Below, piece after piece: positions 53,458 to 64,000 of a stretch of 64,000 nt of DNA (position 1 is its first letter; each line of letters begins with the position of its first letter). The notes under the pieces were generated by a model, which saw only the letters and a program-made list of their open reading frames with translations, made no database searches and was not told the DNA's origin. A program made the position numbers and the translations under genes. The stretch comes from Solirubrobacteraceae bacterium. Its GTDB lineage: Bacteria; Actinomycetota; Thermoleophilia; Solirubrobacterales; Solirubrobacteraceae. The stretch lies in assembly GCA_024711025.1 (NCBI GenBank), contig JANJTP010000041.1:1-64000 (forward strand), written 5' to 3'.

Positions 53458-54213
53458 CTAGCGTCGCGCGAGCGCCACGCCTGCGACGAGACCGGCCAGC
53501 AGGCCGACCGCGCCGGCCGTGGGACTTGCCTCGTCGACGACGAGCGGCATCAGCAGCAGCGCCGCGGCGATGACCGCGACTCCGAGCAGGTCCGCGGAGC
53601 TCTCGCCCTCGCGGCGCAGCTCGAGCGCGGGGCGCACCGACCACGCCGCGAGCATCCCGAGCGCGGCGCCGTTGGCACCGAACGCGAGCGGAACGGTCTC
53701 GAGCGCCGCCGCGGCCGCAACCCCGCCGATCCCGCACAAGGCGAACAGCAGGATCGCCACCAGGTGTCCGTGGCGCAGCTCGAGCAGGCCGCCGAACAGC
53801 GCGACGACCGCACCGCAGGCGGCTGCGTACCAGAGGCTCTCGGCGAAGAACGGCGCCGTCGCGACCTTCCACCAGTCGCCCTGGGGCTTGCCGACGATGC
53901 CCACGTCGACCGGTGAGACCACGGCCAGCGAGATCGCGCCGAGCGCGATCAGCACGACCAGCGAGACGGCCGCGACCGGCCGCCCGGCCGTCTCGGCGCG
54001 GATCCCGGGGATCTCGCCCGGCCGCAGCTTCGGCAGCCGCGCGCGGCCGCGACCCCGGCGCCGTCCGCGACCCCGCTCGCCCAGCGGCGTCCCCTCCAAC
54101 TTCGGAGCCCGCTTGCGCAGCCGTGTCCCGCAGTAGGGGCACTCGGTGACGAAGCTCGAGACCTCGGAGCCGCAGTGCCGGCAGACGACGAAGAGGTCGG
54201 GCGCCTGTGGCAT
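53458..54213 (-). CDS. Zinc-ribbon rhomboid-like membrane protein lacking the catalytic serine and histidine
   Basis: A 251-residue protein with a zinc ribbon (C11xxC14 and C25xxC28), a basic linker (RGRRRGRGRARLPKLRPGEI), and a hydrophobic half of about six helices. The rhomboid-like signs are GDWWKVATAPFFAES after the first helix and GANGAALGMLAAWS where a protease has GxSGA: Asn181 replaces the nucleophile. The last helix reads TAGAVGLLAGLVAG, without the catalytic His of HxxGxxxG. It therefore looks like an inactive rhomboid. ATG 54213 is used; the frame is open to 54252. First gene of its operon. Confidence 0.8.
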   Translation of the reverse strand: MPQAPDLFVVCRHCGSEVSSFVTECPYCGTRLRKRAPKLEGTPLGERGRGRRRGRGRARLPKLRPGEIPGIRAETAGRPVAAVSLVVLIALGAISLAVVSPVDVGIVGKPQGDWWKVATAPFFAESLWYAAACGAVVALFGGLLELRHGHLVAILLFALCGIGGVAAAAALETVPLAFGANGAALGMLAAWSVRPALELRREGESSADLLGVAVIAAALLLMPLVVDEASPTAGAVGLLAGLVAGVALARR

Positions 54214-54318
54214 CGCCACCCTGATGCTACTCCGCCGCCGCGGGCTCGGCACCGGCGACTTGCACCCGCGCCCGCACGGGCTCGCGGCGGCCGCGCCGGG
54301 GGCCCGGCGCGGCGTGGC

Positions 54319-55434
54319 TCAGGCCTCGCCCAGCCCGCTCCCGGTCTGCTCGACGAGGACCTTCATCACCTCTCGAAGGTCGCGGTTGGCGTCGTACACC
54401 TTGATCTGGCGCTCGGAGCCGGTGCCGTGAGCGAGCAGATCCTCGATCCCTTCCAGGTGGGCCAGGCCGCCCAGCTCGTCCGCGTGGCCCGCCAGCCGCT
54501 CCAGCAGCCGGCGCGTCAGGTCGCGGGCGCTCACCCGCTCCGCGCTGGGCAGGTCGACCAGGAGCGCGTCGATCCCGTGCCGCGCCGCCAGCCACTTGTT
54601 CTCGTCGAGCATCTGCAGGGGGTAGTAGGACAGGCGCAGCCCCGCCTCGAAGTGCTCACACAGCTCCTTGACCATCGCCTGGATCAGCGCGGCGAGCCCG
54701 AGCGTGTGCTCCACCCGGGTCTGGCTGTCGCACATCCGCATCTCGACGGTGCCGAGCCGCGGGTGCGGGCGGACGTCGTACCAGAGGAAGGTGTAGTCGT
54801 CGATCACCCCGCTGCGCGTCATGAAGTCGATCTCCTCGCAGAAGCCGGCCCAGCCCCGGTGGGTCGGCGGGATGCCGACACGCGGCAGCGCGCGGAAGAT
54901 CGGCACGCGCGTCGAGTGCAGGCCTGTCAGATCGGCGCGCCAGAACGGCGAGTTGACCGACAGCGCGAGCAGCACGGGGATGTGGACACGCATGCCGTTG
55001 GCGACATGGATGGCCTTCTCCGGGTCGTCGACCCCGACGTGCACGTGCAGGCCGAACAGCAGCTCCTGGCGGGCGACGAAGCGCAGCGCCGAGACGATGT
55101 CGCGGTAGCGCTCGCGACCGACGATCCGCTGGTCCTCCCACATCGCGAAAGGGTGCGTGCCCGCGGCGGCGATCGTCAGCCCGCGCCCGGCGGCGCTCGC
55201 GCGGACCTGCGCGCGGAGCGCGCGGAGCTGGCGGCCGACCTCGGCGGTGCCGGAGCAGGGCTCGGTGGCGATCTCGAGCACCGACTCCATCAGCTCCGGC
55301 TTGATCTCGCCCTGCGGCGCATCCTCCAGAAGGGCCTCGATCGCATTGACGAGATCGAACTGCTCACCGTCGACGATCATCAGCTCCTCCTCGATCCCGA
55401 GCGTGTAGCTCGGGCCGGTGAAGCGGTGCTCCAT
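54319..55434 (-). CDS. Carboxylate-amine ligase, glutamate-cysteine ligase type 2 (YbdK)
   Basis: A 371-residue GCS2-family ligase. The signature [20 protein letters not shown] starts it, and [30 protein letters not shown], and [17 protein letters not shown] follow as in YbdK. It forms a gamma-glutamyl or similar amide with ATP; YbdK itself has only weak glutamate-cysteine ligase activity, and no glutathione synthetase is near. Start ATG 55434 gives [17 protein letters not shown]. Divergent from fba. Confidence 0.93.
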   Translation of the reverse strand: MEHRFTGPSYTLGIEEELMIVDGEQFDLVNAIEALLEDAPQGEIKPELMESVLEIATEPCSGTAEVGRQLRALRAQVRASAAGRGLTIAAAGTHPFAMWEDQRIVGRERYRDIVSALRFVARQELLFGLHVHVGVDDPEKAIHVANGMRVHIPVLLALSVNSPFWRADLTGLHSTRVPIFRALPRVGIPPTHRGWAGFCEEIDFMTRSGVIDDYTFLWYDVRPHPRLGTVEMRMCDSQTRVEHTLGLAALIQAMVKELCEHFEAGLRLSYYPLQMLDENKWLAARHGIDALLVDLPSAERVSARDLTRRLLERLAGHADELGGLAHLEGIEDLLAHGTGSERQIKVYDANRDLREVMKVLVEQTGSGLGEA

Positions 55435-55478
55435 GGCGCGCAGCGTACCCCGCCGCATCCCGTGACATCCGAGGATTC

Positions 55479-55508
55479 CCCCCGATCGCATGCCCGCGCG
55501 ATCGGGGG
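55479..55508. promoter_or_regulatory. Perfect 10-bp inverted repeat upstream of fba
   Basis: CCCCCGATCG (55479-55488) and CGATCGGGGG (55499-55508) are separated by 10 nt in the 122-nt divergent gap before the fba GTG at 55557. It could be an operator or a leader hairpin of either gene. No known binding protein is assigned. Confidence 0.55.
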
Positions 55509-55556
55509 TACCGTAGGGGTCAAGCAGTTCACGACCGAGAACGGGAGCACGAGACA

Positions 55557-56645
<1,089 letters not shown>

Positions 56646-56770
56646 CGGCGATCGCTCGTCTCGCCGGGGCGCGAAGCCCGCGCCCCGGCGCACGACGTCG
56701 CGGCGCGACGGTCCTCGGGACGCCGCGGATCCAGGCCCGGCCGCGGCTCAGCCGCTATGGTTTCGTGACG

Positions 56771-57016
56771 ATGGCGACGCGCTTGCGGCAGAGCCTGCGC
56801 GACTTCGAGGACGCCTTCGTCGAGCAGGCGCGGGCCGATCGACTCCGGCGCGAGCGGGTCGTTCGTGCCGTGGCGGCGCGTTCGACGTCGCGGCGCCTGG
56901 AGCGCCAGCACAAGCATGGGACGCTGCGCTTCGTCATGCTCATCCTGCTGCTGATCGCGACCGCGGTCGTCGTGACGATCGCGATGTTCGAGACGCTCTA
57001 CATCGTCATGGGCTGA
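56771..57016 (+). CDS. Small membrane protein of unknown function
   Basis: An 81-residue protein with a very basic amphipathic N-terminal half (ARADRLRRERVVRAVAARST) and one C-terminal transmembrane helix (about 52-79, RFVMLILLLIATAVVVTIAM). ATG 56771 is used (GTG 56765 also in frame). It is convergent with csrA, 41 nt apart. No family recognised. Confidence 0.6.
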   Translation: MATRLRQSLRDFEDAFVEQARADRLRRERVVRAVAARSTSRRLERQHKHGTLRFVMLILLLIATAVVVTIAMFETLYIVMG

Positions 57017-57057
57017 GCCGGGGCTCGACGGCACGTCCCGTCGGCGAAGGACGGCGG

Positions 57058-57270
57058 TCAGCCCTCGGGCTCGGGCGCCGGCGCGGTCGTCGTCTCGGCT
57101 TCCGCCTGCTCCTGGCGGATCTCGAGATAGACCTCCTTGCGGAACACCGGCACGTCCCGCGGCGCCTGGATGCCGATTCGCACCTTGTCGCCGACGACCG
57201 ACAGCACCGAGATCTCGACGTCGTCGCCGATCATGATGCTCTGGTGAGACTTCCTGGTCAGGACCAGCAT
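57058..57270 (-). CDS. csrA: Carbon storage regulator CsrA
   Basis: A 70-residue RNA-binding repressor with the canonical [20 protein letters not shown] start, [20 protein letters not shown] and an acidic tail. Key RNA-contact residues L4, R6, and the R of VFRKE are present. CsrA binds GGA motifs in mRNA and controls translation and stability. Few actinobacteria carry csrA; usual neighbours such as fliW or flagellar genes are not seen here. The frame extends upstream to 57330 but ATG 57270 is the family start. Divergent from 57417. Confidence 0.95.
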   Translation of the reverse strand: MLVLTRKSHQSIMIGDDVEISVLSVVGDKVRIGIQAPRDVPVFRKEVYLEIRQEQAEAETTTAPAPEPEG

Positions 57271-57416
57271 CCTGCTGAGACCTCCGCTCGACGGCCTGTC
57301 CCCGCCGCCCCCCCTGGGCGCGTCGCCCAATGTACCGATCTGCGGTGCGTGCGGGCAAGCCGGTGTGCGAGCGTCGCCCCGCGCGGCCCCCGCGCTCCGC
57401 TAGGCTGCCCCGCGGC

Positions 57417-58007
57417 ATGGCACGACGCTCTCTGAAGCCCCAGCTCAACCAGATCCGTACATGGGTGCGCCAAGGGCGCACCGATGCCTGGATCGCTCAC
57501 CAGCTCGAAACCACGGTCCAGCAGGTGCAGTCCTTCAAGAGGGAGCACGAGCTCGCTCCGGAGGGCGCCGAAGGAACGGCGGAGCCCAGCGCTGAAATCG
57601 ATCTGCGCGCGGAGGACGACGCGCTGATCGCCGAGCAGCTCGAGGCCGAGGCGCAGGCCCGCCGCGAGGAGCAGGAGCGGCTCGCCGCGGAAGAGGCGGA
57701 GGAGCTCCGCGCGCAGGCCGAGGCGGAGGCGCAGGCGGCTGAGGCCGGCGAGGAGGGCGAGGCGCCGAAGCGCCGCCGCAGTCGTCGCGGCGGTCGTGGG
57801 CGCACGCGCCGTGCCGCGCCGGCCGGAGCCCTGGAGGGCACCTTCGACCACGGTGAGGAGGGCTACGGGCTGTGGCTCGACCCTGCCGTCGCCGACGATC
57901 CGATCTACGCCGAGCACTGGGCCGGCCACCGGTCGGTCACGGTGACGATCGAAGAGGACCAGATCGTGATCCGCCGCAGCGGCGAGGAAGAGCCCGACGA
58001 GGACTGA
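57417..58007 (+). CDS. Hypothetical protein with HTH-like N-terminus and coiled coil
   Basis: A 196-residue protein. Residues 1-45 (RSLKPQLNQIRTWVRQGRTD then AWIAHQLETTVQQVQSFKRE) look like a small helix-turn-helix. From about 70 to 120 is an E/A/R coiled coil, then a basic patch ([15 protein letters not shown]) and a compact acidic C-terminus. A nucleic-acid-binding role is suggested. Divergent from csrA across a 146-nt gap. Confidence 0.65.
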   Translation: MARRSLKPQLNQIRTWVRQGRTDAWIAHQLETTVQQVQSFKREHELAPEGAEGTAEPSAEIDLRAEDDALIAEQLEAEAQARREEQERLAAEEAEELRAQAEAEAQAAEAGEEGEAPKRRRSRRGGRGRTRRAAPAGALEGTFDHGEEGYGLWLDPAVADDPIYAEHWAGHRSVTVTIEEDQIVIRRSGEEEPDED

Positions 58008-58074
58008 GCTCGCGGCCGGATCCTGACGCCGGCTCACCCGGGCCGGCGGCCGGCTCGGTCGAGCCGATGCCCGC

Positions 58075-58398
58075 TCACTCGGGCGCGTCGACCCGGCGTC
58101 CCCCGGCGAAGTCGGCGGCCCCCCGCACGTAGCGGGCGAACGCGGCGTCCGCGACCCGCGCGTCCCAGGTCCAGGGCGCGCCGGGAGCGATCCTGGCCGC
58201 GAGGTCCAGGCACCAGCTCGCGCCGGCCTCGTACAGCCCCACCAGCTCGTCGACGGTGAACGCGCCGCCCAGACGGCGGCGAAGCTCGGCGACCAGCGCA
58301 TTCTCGACGCGGTGCAGCGCCGGGAGCTGCTCGGGCGGCGCCTTGGCGACGTGCTGCTCACCCTGCCGCCACTGCTGGATCGTCGTCTCGTAGGCCAC
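58075..58398 (-). CDS. Hypothetical soluble protein
   Basis: A 107-residue protein with helical segments (TTIQQWRQGEQHVAKAPPEQ and VENALVAELRRRLG) and aromatic-rich RIAPGAPWTWDARVADAA. Start GTG at 58398. No family recognised. It follows ftsB on the minus strand and is convergent with 57417. Confidence 0.65.
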   Translation of the reverse strand: MAYETTIQQWRQGEQHVAKAPPEQLPALHRVENALVAELRRRLGGAFTVDELVGLYEAGASWCLDLAARIAPGAPWTWDARVADAAFARYVRGAADFAGGRRVDAPE

Positions 58399-58454
58399 GA
58401 GCGCCCCAGGCTAGCCGGAGCCCGGGCCGACTCCGGACAGCCCGTCCGTCTCGC

Positions 58455-58823
58455 TCACTTGCGCGGCAGGCCCTCGATCACGTACGCGCGCTCGCCGGGG
58501 CGGACCATCCCCAGCGCGCGAGCCTCCTTCTCCAGCGCCCGGGGGTTCTGCAGCGCGCGCACGCGGCGGTCGAGACGCGCCCGCTCGGCCTGCAGGCGCA
58601 CGACCTCGCCACGCCTCACGGCCGCCTCCTTGCGCGTCGACCAGACCGACAGCAGCGGATGGACGTAGAGGGCCGCGACGAGCGCCACCACGAGACCGAC
58701 CATGACCCGCCCCACGCGATCCCAGCGAATCGAGCTGCGGCGCTGCGGGCCGGCGACCGGGCGCGGGCGGTGAGCCGGGCGACGCTGCGACGGCGCGGCG
58801 CGGGCGCTGCGTTGGGCGGCCAT
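58455..58823 (-). CDS. ftsB: FtsB/DivIC septum formation initiator
   Basis: A 122-residue bitopic protein of the FtsB/DivIC family. A basic cytoplasmic start (about 1-37) precedes one helix (about 41-58, VMVGLVVALVAALYVHPLL), then a coiled coil (RKEAAVRRGEVVRLQAERAR) and the PRALEKEARALGMVRPGERA motif. It links early and late division proteins. The ATG at 58823 fits; the open frame upstream is not protein-like. Neighbour of eno, as usual in actinobacteria. Confidence 0.9.
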   Translation of the reverse strand: MAAQRSARAAPSQRRPAHRPRPVAGPQRRSSIRWDRVGRVMVGLVVALVAALYVHPLLSVWSTRKEAAVRRGEVVRLQAERARLDRRVRALQNPRALEKEARALGMVRPGERAYVIEGLPRK

Positions 58824-59051
58824 CAGGCCTGGATTCGTCGCTCGGCGCCGCCCTCCTGCCGTCGATCGGCGATGACACGCTCCGCCCGAGGATCCTGGCT
58901 GCAACAGCGTCCGTATCGGCACGCCTGCTGCGGCCACGCCGCGAAGGCGTGCCGCCCGCCGATCGCACCACCCGAGGCGCACCACCCGAGGCGCTCGCCC
59001 GCCCCGAAGGCGCCGGTGGGAGACCGCCGGCGCCCGGGACGTCTGGCGCTC

Positions 59052-61120
<2,069 letters not shown>

Positions 61121-61131
61121 CCCGCGCTCCG

Positions 61132-62301
61132 TCAGCCGCCGGTCGTGGTCTGCGTGGTGGTGGGCGCGCTCTCGGTCGCCGCGCCGGGCGGTGCCTTCTC
61201 GGTCGAGGTCTTCTTCGAGTTCGAGCAGTCGGGGACGACGAAGTCCTTCTGGCACTCGGTCTTGTCGCGCCAGCGCTCCTGGTAGTCCTTGCCGAACTTG
61301 GTCAGGGCGGCCTGCTGGCGCTCGGACTGGACGATCTGCTTGATCGATGCCTCGAGGTCCTTGGTCAGCGGCTGGGTCTTGGCCGCGGTGTCCTTGGTGA
61401 CCTCGAAGACGTACCAGCCGTCGGCCGTCTTGACGGGGCCCTCCAGCCGGTTCGGCGGCGCCTTGAAGACCGCGTCGTCGAAGGCCTTCTCGCCCTGGCC
61501 CTTCTGGACGCCGCTCAGCTTGCCGCCGCTGCTCTTCGACGTCGGGTCCTTCGAGTAGCGCTTCGCGACCTTCGCCCACGACTCACCGGACTCGAGCGCC
61601 TGCTTGGCCTCCTGCGCCTGCTTCTCGCTCGAGGTCAGGACGACCCGCAGATCGCGGGTCTGCGGCTGGGTGAACTGCTTGTCCTTGTTCTTCGCGTAGT
61701 AGGCCGTCACGTCCGCGGCGGTCACGCTCCCTGCGCTCTTGTTGACCTTCTCGGTGACCTTCTGCTCGAGCATCTGCGTGCGCTGGCGGAAGAGCAGGTC
61801 GGCCTCGGTCTGCCCGGAGTCCTTGAGGAACTTCTGGTAGTCGGCGGGCTTCGGGAACGCCTGCTTGCGAGCCTTGTCGAGCTCCTTCTTGACGGCGGCG
61901 TCGGACAGCTCGATGCCCTGCTTCTTCGCCTCCGCCTCGAGCCACTGAGAGCGGATCAGGAACGTCATGACCTGGTCCTTGAGCTGCGTGTACTGCTGCT
62001 TGCACTGCGTCTCGAACTGCTTGTCCGTCGGCTTGGGCTGCCCCTTGACCGGCGCCGGGGCCGCCGCCTTCAGAGCGGCGACGCACTTCTCGTAGCCGGG
62101 CGGGTCGGGCACGACGCTGGAGCCGCCCTGCTGGCCGGCCGCGGAGGCGGCGATGCCCATCCAGTTGTCGAAGGCCTCCTTGGAGACGGTCTGCCCGTCG
62201 ACCTTCAGCACCGCGCTGTCGGGGACGCCCCCGCACGCGGTCAGGCCGACAGCGAAAAAAACGGCGCCCAGCGCCATGGCACTACGAAGGATCTTCGACA
62301 T
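61132..62301 (-). CDS. SurA/PrsA-type lipoprotein peptidyl-prolyl isomerase
   Basis: A 389-residue lipoprotein. The signal peptide ends in the lipobox AVGLTACGG (Cys about residue 23). A SurA N-terminal-like helical domain with many Lys follows, then a parvulin PpiC domain (about 230-330) with QTRDLRVVLTS, KVAKRYSKDPTSKSSGGKLS and EGPVKTADGWYVFEV. It should help fold exported proteins. The acidic Thr-rich tail is unstructured. Start ATG 62301. Confidence 0.92.
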   Translation of the reverse strand: MSKILRSAMALGAVFFAVGLTACGGVPDSAVLKVDGQTVSKEAFDNWMGIAASAAGQQGGSSVVPDPPGYEKCVAALKAAAPAPVKGQPKPTDKQFETQCKQQYTQLKDQVMTFLIRSQWLEAEAKKQGIELSDAAVKKELDKARKQAFPKPADYQKFLKDSGQTEADLLFRQRTQMLEQKVTEKVNKSAGSVTAADVTAYYAKNKDKQFTQPQTRDLRVVLTSSEKQAQEAKQALESGESWAKVAKRYSKDPTSKSSGGKLSGVQKGQGEKAFDDAVFKAPPNRLEGPVKTADGWYVFEVTKDTAAKTQPLTKDLEASIKQIVQSERQQAALTKFGKDYQERWRDKTECQKDFVVPDCSNSKKTSTEKAPPGAATESAPTTTQTTTGG

Positions 62302-62362
62302 CGCGGCTCGCAGTGTATGAGGTGCATGGCGCCTGCGCGCCGACCGAGCACGGCGCCGCCGC

Positions 62363-64000
<1,638 letters not shown>

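Overview
The window is a contiguous piece of a very GC-rich chromosome with dense, mostly short-gapped genes on both strands. Gene content (actinobacterial-type initiator tRNA with an unpaired C1/U72, F420/Ddn-like oxidoreductase, HxlR and ECF regulators, DUF559/AbiEi-like protein, short actinobacterial ftsB-eno-mazG-mfd neighbourhood, a c-di-AMP riboswitch) points to an actinomycetote, most likely of the Thermoleophilia/Solirubrobacterales type (Conexibacter, Patulibacter, Solirubrobacter). The genus is inference; no 16S gene is present.

Layout. 1-5.3 kb: a methyltransferase fragment, an FAD reductase, typA with a small overlapping upstream gene, and an orphan AbiEi/DUF559 protein. 5.3-11.1 kb: a five-gene minus-strand operon (rpiB-gnd-zwf-tal-pgi) covering the pentose phosphate pathway and its link to glycolysis. 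11.1-17.7 kb: an envelope sugar island with two convergent, overlapping GT-C-like membrane proteins, a phosphodiester glycosidase and a GT4 glycosyltransferase, followed by murB. 18.9-24.2 kb: small envelope proteins, a PAP2 phosphatase, YihY and a secreted beta-propeller protein. 24.3-31.6 kb: a tightly coupled seven-gene operon for a membrane-bound hydrogenase/complex-I-like enzyme headed by an ArsR-type regulator with a visible AT-rich operator. 31.7-41 kb: mixed metabolic genes, a Fic protein with a palindrome over its start, tRNA-fMet, and a decayed island with a frameshifted DUF4177 gene and an IS110 remnant. 41.6-49.6 kb: ppx, an ECF sigma/anti-sigma pair, an acetolactate-synthase-like enzyme beside an HxlR regulator, a scar with a 38-bp tandem duplication and a beheaded acetyltransferase, and an M23 peptidase under a c-di-AMP riboswitch. 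49.6-64 kb: tRNA-Leu, a sigma factor fused to an anti-sigma domain and a membrane anchor, a five-gene operon with a catalytically dead rhomboid-like protein, a YbdK-type ligase, class I aldolase, csrA, and the ftsB-eno-mazG-surA-mfd series.

How the genes connect. Central carbon metabolism recurs (pgi, tal, zwf, gnd, rpiB, fba, eno), as do cell-wall and envelope functions (murB, ftsB, M23 peptidase, glycosyltransferases, PAP2). The most distinctive systems are the ArsR-controlled Hyc-like complex, which resembles the Mycobacterium tuberculosis Rv0081-Rv0087 locus but with the small subunit moved to the end, the single-chain sigma/anti-sigma/membrane fusion, and the Fic gene whose own winged helix could act on the palindrome over its start. 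Coding boundaries were chosen by protein-family starts, Shine-Dalgarno sequences and gene overlaps; very long antisense reading frames were discarded as GC-bias artefacts.
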